Of a stretch of DNA of 64,000 nt, positions 35,776 to 43,665 are shown piece after piece. The DNA comes from Flavobacteriales bacterium. GTDB taxonomy: Bacteria; Bacteroidota; Bacteroidia; UBA10329. The stretch is from the NCBI GenBank assembly GCA_021741075.1, contig JAIOYO010000010.1, positions 1-64,000 on the forward strand. The letters run 5' to 3'. Every line of letters starts with the position of its first letter. The stretch's first letter is position 1. Below the pieces are notes generated by a model. It was not told where the DNA came from, searched no databases, and saw nothing but the letters and a program-made list of their open reading frames with translations. Made by a program: the position numbers and the translations under genes.

Positions 35776-36555
35776 TTAGCGTCCTTTAAATGTTGCCTTG
35801 CGTTTTTCAACGAAGGCAGCACCACCCTCCACAAAATCTTCTGTTTCGCAGCACTCGCCAAACTTGTCAATTTCGAATTGCAAGCCGTTTACACCATCTG
35901 TAAAGAAAGCATTCCCACACTCAATCACTTTAGCAATGGCAAGTGGTGCTTTTGTGGCAATTTTGAGTAGTATTTCGGTTGATTTAGCAAGCAATTCTTC
36001 TGCTGGAACAACATGGTTTGCTAGGCCCAATCTCAAAGCTTCATCCGCTTTAATCATGTCAGCGGTCATCAACAATTCCATTGCTTTTCCCTTACCAATC
36101 AGTTGAATCAATCGCTGTGTTCCTCCGTAGCCCGGAATCAAGCCTAAATTCACTTCTGGTTGTCCGAAACGTGCTGATTCGTTCGCCACACGCATATGGC
36201 AGGCCATGGCCAACTCGCATCCTCCACCAAGAGCAAAACCATTAACAGCAGCGATGAATGGCTTTGGCGAATGCTCTATGGCGTTGAAAACGTCTTGTCC
36301 TCGCGAAGCAAGTCGCTTTCCTTCTTCCTTGGTCAATCCGCCAAACTCAGAAATATCGGCACCAGCTACAAACGCCTTATCGCCACTTCCAGTGATGATT
36401 GCACCCGTAATCTCCTTATTCGCATAAACTTCTTTCACCGCAGCATCAAGGTCGTTAAACACGCCTTTGCTCAAAGCATTCAGCTTATCTGGGCGATTGA
36501 TGGTGATGGTAAAGATTCCGTTGTCGAGAGAGGTTAGGATGTTTTCGTAGGTCAT
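35776..36555 (-). CDS. Enoyl-CoA hydratase/isomerase family protein
   Basis: This crotonase-fold enzyme hydrates 2-enoyl-CoA to 3-hydroxyacyl-CoA in fatty-acid or butyrate-type metabolism. I take ATG 36555 (259 residues) over a longer frame, because MTYENIL starts the domain directly and a -7 box lies 22 nt upstream. The oxyanion-hole motif NGFALGGGCELAMACH carries Glu114, and QPEVNLGLIPGYGGTQRL carries Glu134. Both catalytic glutamates are present at the spacing of true hydratases. The FVEKRKATFKGR end is also typical. It is a single gene, convergent with the microprotein and with no other beta-oxidation gene beside it. Confidence 0.93.
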   Translation of the reverse strand: MTYENILTSLDNGIFTITINRPDKLNALSKGVFNDLDAAVKEVYANKEITGAIITGSGDKAFVAGADISEFGGLTKEEGKRLASRGQDVFNAIEHSPKPFIAAVNGFALGGGCELAMACHMRVANESARFGQPEVNLGLIPGYGGTQRLIQLIGKGKAMELLMTADMIKADEALRLGLANHVVPAEELLAKSTEILLKIATKAPLAIAKVIECGNAFFTDGVNGLQFEIDKFGECCETEDFVEGGAAFVEKRKATFKGR

Positions 36556-36576
36556 GTTTGCTTCTTTATTGAGGCT

Positions 36577-36584
36577 CAAAAGTA
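36577..36584 (-). promoter_or_regulatory. -7 box (TACTTTTG) of the enoyl-CoA hydratase gene
   Basis: A perfect TAnnTTTG box on the minus strand ends 21 nt before the chosen ATG. No TTG stands at the ideal -33 spacing. Confidence 0.45.
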
Positions 36585-36640
36585 GAAAAACGAGAGGTTA
36601 ACGGGAATCAACATATAACCAGTTCATCTTGACTGACGAG

Positions 36641-36954
36641 AAGTTGACGTTAACAAGCGACATGTTGACGTCAACAAATGAAATGTCAACGTTGACAAAT
36701 GAAAAGTACACGTCAACAAATGAGATGTTGACATTGCCGAACCATAAGTTGACGTTGCCGGATGGAAAGTTGACGTTGCCGAAAGGAATGTTGATCTCAA
36801 CTTATGATAAGTTGACGTTGACAAATGAAAAGTTGGCGAACAATTGGGTTGGGCGACTTCAACAAATGAAATGTTGACGTCAACAAATGATAAGTTGACG
36901 TTGACGGATGGAAAGTTGACGTGTACTTATGATAAGTTGACGTGTACTTTTCAT
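36641..36954. repeat. 21-bp tandem repeat array built of flipping GTTGAC hexamers
   Basis: Thirteen units of exactly 21 bp begin at 36641, 36662, 36683, 36704, 36725, 36746, 36767, 36788, 36809, 36871, 36892, 36913 and 36934. One irregular 41-nt stretch (36830-36870) interrupts them. The unit is roughly [A/T]AGTTGAC, then a second hexamer, then AAATGA[A/T]. The second hexamer is often GTTGAC, its reverse complement GTCAAC, GTTGCC or GTGTAC. The array has no stop in one frame on each strand, but the resulting Thr/Ser/Leu heptads look like a by-product. The rest of the 36580-37070 gap shows no gene. Confidence 0.93.
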
Positions 36955-37070
36955 TAAATGAATCCAACTTGTGAGTTATTCGGTTGAACATGACGCGCAT
37001 TGAATACAGAAAGACATAAGGAGGACCCTGCAATGCACTAGAAGAGAACGGTTACGGTTATTTCAACGTT

Positions 37071-38015
37071 CTACTCGGGTTGTATGAGTTTAAAAGTGTG
37101 ACTAAGGGTAGTGCCCGATTTTAGGGTGAGTAAATAGATTCCTGAAGAAATTGGCGGAAGCCTGATAACGCCTCCAATCACATGGCCTTCTGCCACTTTC
37201 TGACCTGCAATAGCATATATAGTATAGGTGGCATAGTTTTCTGGCAACTTGGGCAACAACACTTCACCATTGTTCACAATCAGACCTCTCCGACCTACCT
37301 GTATTTCGCGCACTCCTATGCTGCTAGAGTCGCATTGAATCCCTCCTCCCCATTCAAAATCATTTCCAATATGTACGCATTGTATAGCAGCCATGGAATC
37401 CACACAGAAATCCTGTCGATACTCCATCCAAAAGGGAGAAGGGTTTATCGCTCCATGTACTGTTTGCCAGTTTAATCTTCCATTAGGTTGGCATTCACCG
37501 CCCCACATGGATACGGAATGGTCTAACCAATCAAAAGCAATTTCACAAACAACATAACCATTACTAAGGGTGTAACAACCGCGATAGTAAACCCCGAACT
37601 CAAAAACAGAGTCGGTTTCCCAATTAAGAAGATGGAACTGAAACGTATCTCCTACGGTAAGATTAAAGTCATACAAAACATACTCGTTCGTATCTGCATA
37701 GCCGCTAGTAGGCACATACTTAATATGCACCACCTTATCTTCTAGCCTAGTAAGGCAATGCAACCGATTGTGCGGAGAATCGAATGCAAGGAAACGAGAG
37801 AAATGCACCTTCTGCCATTGGTGTCCGTTCACAGCAGTATCTCCGTACATCTTATAGTACTTGAATTGACTGGTGGTGGCTCCAGACTGCTGGTCATAGT
37901 GCCAGTCTTGCACACACCACCATGCTGTATCCGTTGGCCAGTAGATGGTATCCTGCTGCGCAAAACAGTTCCAAGTGTGGTACATGAGAAAGAAAAATAT
38001 TATCCTGAGTTTCAT
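37071..38015 (-). CDS. Secreted protein with T9SS type A sorting domain (1)
   Basis: This 314-residue protein has a clean signal peptide (LRIIFFFLMYHTWNCFAQ, cleavage after FAQ). The body has many Trp, Tyr and Cys and looks like an extracellular beta-rich domain; I recognise no catalytic motif. The last 75 residues (from VREIQVG) form a T9SS type A C-terminal domain: a short beta-rich segment with YTIYAIAGQKVAEG, SSGIYLLTLKSG and the basic-hydrophobic end SHTFKLI. The T9SS would export it, and the CTD would be cleaved or attached to A-LPS. The stop of the next cargo gene lies 9 nt upstream, so the two probably form an operon. Confidence 0.85.
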   Translation of the reverse strand: MKLRIIFFFLMYHTWNCFAQQDTIYWPTDTAWWCVQDWHYDQQSGATTSQFKYYKMYGDTAVNGHQWQKVHFSRFLAFDSPHNRLHCLTRLEDKVVHIKYVPTSGYADTNEYVLYDFNLTVGDTFQFHLLNWETDSVFEFGVYYRGCYTLSNGYVVCEIAFDWLDHSVSMWGGECQPNGRLNWQTVHGAINPSPFWMEYRQDFCVDSMAAIQCVHIGNDFEWGGGIQCDSSSIGVREIQVGRRGLIVNNGEVLLPKLPENYATYTIYAIAGQKVAEGHVIGGVIRLPPISSGIYLLTLKSGTTLSHTFKLIQPE

Positions 38016-38024
38016 AGTAAAGTC

Positions 38025-38891
38025 TTAAGGTTTCACAATGCGTTGATAGGACACTTCCGAATCATGGAAAACCACCTGAAGAAGATAGATTCCAGATGGT
38101 AGGTCATTAGGTAATTCTAAACCATTACCACTCCATTCAACAGAAACGGCCACGCCAAGTATATTAAGCACACGGACATCTGTAATTTGCGAAGCGTCAT
38201 CACACAATAAGTGGTTTCCGACAACCGGGTTCGGATAAAAGCTTGCAGAAGCAGACTTATCCTCCTCAGACATACCGTTAGGCTGAACAACTAAGTACTG
38301 AAATGGCCCACCGTAGATTGAACACCCTGCGGTATCCCAAATGGTACAACCATACGTGACATCAGATTGGGGACGAGCCCAAGGTTGGATGGCAGTAGAG
38401 TCAGAAAGTCCCTGACTGGGATTCCAAAGTACCTGTGCAATAGGACGATTTGAGGATACATTCGGATAATTTAGTTGAATAGAATCTCCGTAAGGTAAAG
38501 TCACATGATAGGTTACTGTACTTATAGCAAATTCTGATATTGAAACATTCACGGTGTCCCAACATTGGTTGCCCAAAGAATCGGTCACCTCAAGGTAAAA
38601 CACCATTTCATCACCCCAAGTGTCTGTTAGATTCGGATTTGCAACAGTGGTGTCATTCAGAAACGTAGAACTCCAAAAGACCAGACCTGCTGATAACTCA
38701 ATAGGCTCAATAGACCACTCATACACAAAAGGAGGATAACCCACCGTAGCAGTTGGATTTCCACCAAGCTGCATTTCAAAACCTGAAACCTTACATAAAT
38801 GGGCATCCGGACCTGCATCTGCACTACATTGAGCCAAGCACGACCAAGACCACATGATGAACAAGAAAGAGACGATAGTCTTGAGTTTCAT
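38025..38891 (-). CDS. Secreted protein with PKD-like domain and T9SS type A sorting domain (2)
   Basis: This 288-residue protein starts at ATG 38891, where the signal peptide begins (MKLKTIVSFLFIMWSWSCLAQ). Residues about 22-125 resemble an Ig/PKD-like domain (SADAGPDAHLC, VGYPPFVYEWSI, FYLEVTDSLGNQCWDTV), followed by a second beta domain. The end is a T9SS type A CTD: ASFYPNPVVGN, TDVRVLNILGVAV, LPSGIYLLQVVF and YQRIVKP. No enzyme motif is visible, so a surface or binding role is inferred. It sits first in a two-gene operon with a similarly sized cargo gene, whose signal peptide starts with the related MKL[KR] sequence. Confidence 0.87.
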   Translation of the reverse strand: MKLKTIVSFLFIMWSWSCLAQCSADAGPDAHLCKVSGFEMQLGGNPTATVGYPPFVYEWSIEPIELSAGLVFWSSTFLNDTTVANPNLTDTWGDEMVFYLEVTDSLGNQCWDTVNVSISEFAISTVTYHVTLPYGDSIQLNYPNVSSNRPIAQVLWNPSQGLSDSTAIQPWARPQSDVTYGCTIWDTAGCSIYGGPFQYLVVQPNGMSEEDKSASASFYPNPVVGNHLLCDDASQITDVRVLNILGVAVSVEWSGNGLELPNDLPSGIYLLQVVFHDSEVSYQRIVKP

Positions 38892-39113
38892 GATTCCTAA
38901 AGTTCCGAGAGTGAAGGAATAAAATCGTTTTCGCTTTGGCAAGAGATTTATTGGGCACTTCTATGTCTCAGAATCCAGTACAATCCGTGCATCTGAGGCT
39001 TCAATCATTTTTTTGGCTTGGGTTAACCTGCATTCGGGTTATATCATAAGCGTTTTGAGATATGATTTCTGAATGAAATTGAGACCTTTGATTCACCAAA
39101 TATGACACAAGGA

Positions 39114-40385
39114 ATGAACATATTATTGATTGGATCGGGAGGAAGGGAACATGCTATGGCTTGGAAACTATGCCAAAGCAGCCGATTGTCTAAGCTTTAC
39201 ATTGCCCCAGGAAATGCTGGAACCAAGACCGTTGGAACCAATGTAGATTTGAATCCGCTCGATTTTCCTGCGGTGCGGGATTTTGTGCGTGGCAATGGAA
39301 TTCACATGGTAATTGTGGGGCCAGAAGCACCGTTGGTTGCCGGAATTGTAGACTATTTCCAAAGCGAACCATTTCTGAAATACATTCCTGTGATCGGCCC
39401 ATCAAAATTGGGAGCCATGCTTGAAGGAAGCAAAGAGTTCTCGAAGGAATTCATGGTTCGTCATAACATACCAACGGCAGGTTACGGCTCCTTCACAACG
39501 GACTCACTCGAAGAAGGCTTCAAGTTTTTGGAAACGCTTGATTCTCCATATGTCTTGAAAGCTGATGGACTTGCTGGCGGAAAAGGCGTGTTAATCTGTG
39601 ATGAATTGGTGGAGGCGCGAATTGAACTCACATCCATGTTGGTAGAGCACAAATTTGGATCAGCTTCGGATAAAGTGGTAATCGAAGAATTCCTTCGTGG
39701 AATAGAGCTTTCGGTTTTCGTGCTTACGGATGGAAAAAACTACAAGATTCTACCTTCTGCAAAAGATTACAAGCGAATTGGCGAAGGCGATACAGGACTG
39801 AATACAGGCGGAATGGGCGCCATTTCTCCCGTTCCTTTTGCCGACCAAGAGTTCATGAATAAGGTGGAGGAACGCATCGTGAAACCAACCATCAACGGGT
39901 TGGCAAAAGATGGCATCGACTACCGTGGTTTTGTTTTTATTGGATTGATGAACGTGGGAGGAGAACCATTCGTAATTGAATACAACGTTCGAATGGGCGA
40001 TCCGGAAACGGAAGTGGTCATTCCAAGAATACAAACGGATTTGGTTGATTTGTTTGAAGCAGTTGCCGATCAAACCTTGGATAAGATTCAATTGACCGTT
40101 GATCCGCGTACAACTTGCACCGTAATGCTGGTTTCAGACGGCTATCCGGGAAACTATGAGAAAGGCCGCCAAATTGCAGGCTTGGAAAAAGTAAAAGACA
40201 GTGTGGTTTTCCATGCAGGAACAAAAGATAGCAATGGAAATGTGCTCACGGACGGTGGTCGCGTGTTGGCAATTACATCCTATGGCGAAAACATGACCGA
40301 AGCACTGGAACAATCATATGCCAATGCGCACGTAGTAAACTACGAAGGAAAATACTTTAGAACCGATATAGGTTTCGACCTCTAA
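39114..40385 (+). CDS. purD: Phosphoribosylamine-glycine ligase
   Basis: This ATP-grasp enzyme makes GAR from phosphoribosylamine, glycine and ATP in purine synthesis. I use ATG 39114 (423 residues), where MNILLIGSGGREHAMAWKL matches the family start; ATG 39102 would add four residues. Motifs are APGNAGT, VGPEAPLVAGIVD, GSKEFSKEFM, YVLKADGLAGGKGV, EEFLRGIELSVF, NTGGMGA and EYNVRMGDPETEVV. It is full length and stands alone on the plus strand. It is followed after 2 nt by the stop of a convergent small membrane gene. Confidence 0.97.
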   Translation: MNILLIGSGGREHAMAWKLCQSSRLSKLYIAPGNAGTKTVGTNVDLNPLDFPAVRDFVRGNGIHMVIVGPEAPLVAGIVDYFQSEPFLKYIPVIGPSKLGAMLEGSKEFSKEFMVRHNIPTAGYGSFTTDSLEEGFKFLETLDSPYVLKADGLAGGKGVLICDELVEARIELTSMLVEHKFGSASDKVVIEEFLRGIELSVFVLTDGKNYKILPSAKDYKRIGEGDTGLNTGGMGAISPVPFADQEFMNKVEERIVKPTINGLAKDGIDYRGFVFIGLMNVGGEPFVIEYNVRMGDPETEVVIPRIQTDLVDLFEAVADQTLDKIQLTVDPRTTCTVMLVSDGYPGNYEKGRQIAGLEKVKDSVVFHAGTKDSNGNVLTDGGRVLAITSYGENMTEALEQSYANAHVVNYEGKYFRTDIGFDL

Positions 40386-40387
40386 AA

Positions 40388-40564
40388 TTAGCGGTTCAGC
40401 ATCTCGTCCTTTTGGAAACCAGCCAACTTAACGGTCCAATAAACCAAGGCCAACGAAATGATGATAATCAGAAGGTAGTTAACGTAATTCTCGCCAACTT
40501 CCAACAATCCGAATGTCCACAATAAAAGGTCTTCGATTGGTGCAAGAATTTGCTGTAAGTTCAT
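40388..40564 (-). CDS. Small conserved-looking membrane protein (possibly DUF6341)
   Basis: From ATG 40564 the protein has 58 residues: a mildly hydrophobic N-terminus (MNLQQILAPIEDLLLWTFG) and one clear membrane span (VNYLLIIIISLALVYWTVKLAGF), ending QKDEMLNR. A perfect TATATTTG -7 box lies 20 nt upstream and supports this start over the longer frame. Small proteins of this form are often found beside purD and a DUF6427-type membrane gene in flavobacteria, and I recall the family name DUF6341; this assignment is from memory. Its function is unknown. Confidence 0.72.
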   Translation of the reverse strand: MNLQQILAPIEDLLLWTFGLLEVGENYVNYLLIIIISLALVYWTVKLAGFQKDEMLNR

Positions 40565-40584
40565 AGCGTTTTGTTTTGTTGCGG

Positions 40585-40592
40585 CAAATATA
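40585..40592 (-). promoter_or_regulatory. -7 box (TATATTTG) of the small membrane gene
   Basis: A perfect TAnnTTTG match on the minus strand, ending 20 nt upstream of ATG 40564. It lies in the divergent gap shared with the DUF6427-like gene. Confidence 0.45.
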
Positions 40593-40626
40593 TCCAATAT
40601 TTGAAATCGATTAGGATTACGATCAA

Positions 40627-41598
40627 ATGCTAACAGCCATTCTCAAGTCAAATACGATTGTAGCATTTGTGCTTAGCTATTTGTTTGGCGGGCTCATGCT
40701 TGTATTACCGTATTTCTTCTTGGCCGAAAACAGTTTTAATGCGGATATGCTTTACGCACATTGGGCATTTGCTTGGCTTCAACCCAATGCGGCATTCATA
40801 CCGTATATATGCACGTTTATCATTGCAATAGCCGCTATCTTATCTCGATTGCGCTTGCGCGAAGCAAAACAAGTTCTGGGCAATAGTAATCTTGCCATGG
40901 TAGCATTCGTGTCTTTGATAATGACACATCCAAAAGTGGCACTTGCCCGTCCAGACATTCTCGTGACATGCGTCATAATCATAGCCACATTTTTGTTGCT
41001 GCTTTCAACAAATAAGCAAGAATCGGTTCTCTCTGAGATATTTCATGTCGGATTGTTGTTCGGAACCGCCAGTTTATTTACCGGTCAGACAATTCTGTTT
41101 TTGCTTCCTGCGGGGTTCTCTATATTGGTTTTAAGATCAGGAAATTGGAGAGAATGGGCCGTTTTGAGTTTAGGAATCGTGATGACCGCTATTTTCATCA
41201 TGATGGTTGCCGTTTGGGATGAGTCTCCTTTTCTAGCCTTTCTGCGGGTAATACAATCATCGTGGTCTGGAAGTACCGGTATCGATAACGTGAATACAGG
41301 TCATCTAATCCTCCTTCCTATTGCGCTCATTGGTTTGTCGGGTCTATTCGGAAGTCTGACCATTGGAACCGTTACCGAGCGAAACATCATGCTGGTAAAT
41401 AGTGCTTGGATTATAGGAGGAGTCCTTATTGTGTTGCTTCTTGGAGTAAGTTGGCAGAACGGAATTATTCTGATAGCGTTCCCACTGAGTGTGCTTATTT
41501 CTCGTTCGCTCGAAAAAATGAAACGCTGGTGGCTAGCCGACCTATTGCTGCTTTCGCTTATTGCAGCGCCCTTTGTTAGTATCCTATGGCCGCTTTAA
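40627..41598 (+). CDS. Polytopic membrane protein (DUF6427-like)
   Basis: This 323-residue protein has about eight membrane segments spread along its whole length (for example FVLSYLFGGLMLVLPYFFL, ILVTCVIIIATFLLLLS, IALIGLSGLFGSL and WIIGGVLIVLLLGVSW) and only short loops. There is no signal peptide cleavage site or catalytic motif. The position beside purD and the 58-residue protein matches the DUF6427 neighbourhood known in flavobacteria, so I suggest that family with moderate trust. Function is unknown. The last 23 nt overlap the end of trpS on the other strand. Confidence 0.75.
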   Translation: MLTAILKSNTIVAFVLSYLFGGLMLVLPYFFLAENSFNADMLYAHWAFAWLQPNAAFIPYICTFIIAIAAILSRLRLREAKQVLGNSNLAMVAFVSLIMTHPKVALARPDILVTCVIIIATFLLLLSTNKQESVLSEIFHVGLLFGTASLFTGQTILFLLPAGFSILVLRSGNWREWAVLSLGIVMTAIFIMMVAVWDESPFLAFLRVIQSSWSGSTGIDNVNTGHLILLPIALIGLSGLFGSLTIGTVTERNIMLVNSAWIIGGVLIVLLLGVSWQNGIILIAFPLSVLISRSLEKMKRWWLADLLLLSLIAAPFVSILWPL

Positions 41599-42547
41599 AT
41601 CGGGCCAAAACCTGATTGGCAACTGGCCGGGCCTTTTCCGCTCCTTCCAATAATAGTTTTTCGATTTTTTCTGGGTTCTGCATTAAAGCATCAAAACGGA
41701 TACGTTCGTCTTTAAACTCTTCCAAAATGAGTTCGAAAAGCGCCTGTTTGGCGTGGCCATAACCGTAATTACCACCCAAATAATTCTGACGCATTTCGGC
41801 AATCTGTGGTTCTGTTGCCAATAAAGAGTACAAAGCAAACGCATTGCACGCATCAGGATTTTTAGGATCTTCCATTGGAGTGCTGTCGGTCACAATTCCC
41901 ATCACTTGCTTACGCAGTTGTTTTTCAGGAAGAAAAACATCGATAAAGTTGTTGTACGATTTACTCATTTTTCGTCCGTCTGTGCCCGGAATGGTCATAA
42001 CCTCTTCGCTAATTTTTGACTCAGGAATAACGAAGATTTCCTGTTTCATCTGATAATTGACGGCACTTGCCATGTCGCGCGTCATCTCTAAATGCTGCTT
42101 CTGATCTTTCCCAACAGGAACAACATTGGCATCATACATCAGAATGTCGCAGGCCATCAGCACCGGATAAATAAAGAGCCCCGCATTTACATCCGCCAGA
42201 TTCTCCGATTTATCCTTGAAAGAATGCGCATTTGCCAACATTGGAAATGGCGTGAAACAGCTCAAATACCAAGTCATTTCAGCAACCTGCGGAATATCGG
42301 ATTGACGGTAGAAAACCACCTTTTCCGTGTCTAATCCGCAAGCCAACCAAGCAGCGGCCGTAGCCAACACGTTTTCTTTTCGCGTAGCCGCATCTTTAAT
42401 GGTCGTAAGCGAATGCATATCGGCAATAAAAAGATATGCCTCGTTTTTCGGGTCGCGACTGAGCTCAATGGCGGGCCTAATGGCGCCAAGAATATTTCCC
42501 AAATGCTGCCGTCCCGAACTCTGTATGCCTGTAAGTATTCTTGCCAT
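41576..42547 (-). CDS. trpS: Tryptophanyl-tRNA synthetase
   Basis: This is a class I aminoacyl-tRNA synthetase that charges tRNA-Trp. ATG 42547 (323 residues, usual for bacterial TrpS) is preferred over the longer frame because MARILTGIQSSGRQHLGN opens the Rossmann fold and a -7 box lies 26 nt upstream. The HIGH-type motif is RQHLGN and the KMSKS motif is exact in GRKMSKSYNN. Other family segments are ADMHSLT, YLSCFTPFPMLANAHSFKDK and VPVGKDQKQHLEMTRD. The zinc-binding cysteines found in some family members are absent. Its 3' end overlaps the DUF6427-like gene by 23 nt. Confidence 0.97.
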   Translation of the reverse strand: MARILTGIQSSGRQHLGNILGAIRPAIELSRDPKNEAYLFIADMHSLTTIKDAATRKENVLATAAAWLACGLDTEKVVFYRQSDIPQVAEMTWYLSCFTPFPMLANAHSFKDKSENLADVNAGLFIYPVLMACDILMYDANVVPVGKDQKQHLEMTRDMASAVNYQMKQEIFVIPESKISEEVMTIPGTDGRKMSKSYNNFIDVFLPEKQLRKQVMGIVTDSTPMEDPKNPDACNAFALYSLLATEPQIAEMRQNYLGGNYGYGHAKQALFELILEEFKDERIRFDALMQNPEKIEKLLLEGAEKARPVANQVLARFKAAIGY

Positions 42548-42573
42548 GGTTTCGTCTTTATCGGACAGAACGC

Positions 42574-42581
42574 CAAAAGTA
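42574..42581 (-). promoter_or_regulatory. -7 box (TACTTTTG) of trpS
   Basis: A perfect TAnnTTTG box on the minus strand, ending 26 nt upstream of the trpS ATG. Confidence 0.45.
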
Positions 42582-42617
42582 GAAATTCTCAATTCGGGCT
42601 GGGGAAGAACATCCTGT

Positions 42618-42625
42618 TAAATTTG
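42618..42625 (+). promoter_or_regulatory. -7 box (TAAATTTG) of the acyltransferase gene, possibly leaderless
   Basis: A perfect TAnnTTTG box ends 4 nt before ATG 42630, the same geometry as at the holB-like gene. The transcript would begin at or beside the start codon. Confidence 0.4.
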
Positions 42626-42629
42626 CCTC

Positions 42630-43379
42630 ATGTCAAAGCTCTTTTGGCCACTCAAAATACTCTGGAGAGGATGGTTTTTCGCATCGTGTTTCATTACGCT
42701 GATGCCACTATTTCCGTTCTTCTTGTACTTCGTGCATCGCGAACAGCACTTTAAAAAGGCGATGTTTTTAAAGCGCATCTGGGCTCGGATGATTTGTTTT
42801 GTAACGGGCGTTCGAACCACGGTTGAGATTGAAGAACCGTTAACGGATGGGCCATACATCATTGTGCCCAACCATGTTTCGTTCGTAGATATTGTGCAAT
42901 CCTACATCGCCTTTCCAATCTATTTCCATTATATGGGAAAGGTGCAATTGGGCAAATGGTGGTTCTTCAACATCTTCTTTCATAAGATGAACATCCTCAT
43001 CGACAGAACGAATCTGCGTGCTTCATACAACTCTTACCAACGCGCAGCTGACGACCTCAGGAAGGGAATCAGTATTGGGGTTTATCCCGAGGCAATCATT
43101 CCCGACAATCCGCCTAAGATGCTGCCTTTCAAGAACTCACCCTTCAAAATTGCCATCGAGGCGCAAGTTCCCGTTGTACCCGTTACTTTTGTCAACGGAT
43201 GGAACATTCTACCCGCCAAACCGCATGTTTGGGAAGGTGGCAGACCCGGCAAAACGTTCATCAAAATTCACAAGCCTATTCCCACCAAAGGGATGACCGC
43301 CAATGATGTAGTTGAACTGAGAGATGCCGCGCAGGATGTAATCCGACAAGAATTGAAACGACATGGATATAACGGATAA
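42630..43379 (+). CDS. PlsC-like 1-acylglycerol-3-phosphate acyltransferase
   Basis: This 249-residue membrane-associated protein has an N-terminal hydrophobic stretch (about residues 14-35). The catalytic block NHVSFVD gives H82-x4-D87, the hallmark of glycerolipid acyltransferases that add the second acyl chain to lysophosphatidate or a related acceptor. The third block, usually EGTR, here reads YPEAIIPDN (Glu154 kept, Gly-Thr-Arg lost), and VPVVPVTF is the normal fourth block. The changed block may point to a different acceptor, such as an ornithine or glycine lipid; this is inference. gatC starts inside its last 17 nt. Confidence 0.85.
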   Translation: MSKLFWPLKILWRGWFFASCFITLMPLFPFFLYFVHREQHFKKAMFLKRIWARMICFVTGVRTTVEIEEPLTDGPYIIVPNHVSFVDIVQSYIAFPIYFHYMGKVQLGKWWFFNIFFHKMNILIDRTNLRASYNSYQRAADDLRKGISIGVYPEAIIPDNPPKMLPFKNSPFKIAIEAQVPVVPVTFVNGWNILPAKPHVWEGGRPGKTFIKIHKPIPTKGMTANDVVELRDAAQDVIRQELKRHGYNG

Positions 43380-43665
43380 AACGGTTGATGAATTGGCGCA
43401 TTTGGCGCGCTTGCAGTTTGAGGGCGAGGAGAAAGAGCGCATCAAAAAAGACCTGAACAAGATTCTTTCGTTCATGGAAAAACTGAACGAGCTCGACACG
43501 GAAGGCGTGGAGCCGCTCATTTACATGTCGGAAGAAATGAACGTGATGCGAAATGATGAGAAGAAAAAGACCATCACGCAGAAACAGGCGTTGAAAAATG
43601 CTCCAAAAGCTGATTCAGATTACTTCAAGGTTCCGAAGGTTTTGAAGAATCCCGAGTCGGAGTAG
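43363..43665 (+). CDS. gatC: Asp-tRNA(Asn)/Glu-tRNA(Gln) amidotransferase subunit C
   Basis: This 100-residue GatC belongs to the GatCAB complex, which converts Glu-tRNA(Gln) or Asp-tRNA(Asn) to the amidated forms. The N-terminal VDELAHLARLQF and the DLNKILSFMEKLNELDTEGVEP helix are typical, as is the mid-protein PLIYM segment. GatA and GatB genes are not next to it, which is common in Bacteroidota. The start overlaps the acyltransferase gene by 17 nt, and the C-terminal 41 nt overlap the convergent outer-membrane protein gene. Confidence 0.92.
   Translation: MDITDKTVDELAHLARLQFEGEEKERIKKDLNKILSFMEKLNELDTEGVEPLIYMSEEMNVMRNDEKKKTITQKQALKNAPKADSDYFKVPKVLKNPESE

Noticed and set aside
36624..36877. 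Thr/Ser-rich heptad proteins encoded by the 21-bp array
   Set aside because: Open frames on both strands follow from a 21-bp unit divisible by three and lacking stops; there is no promoter, signal or conserved end.
36641..36954. CRISPR array
   Set aside because: The 21-bp units follow each other without spacers, and no cas genes are in the window.
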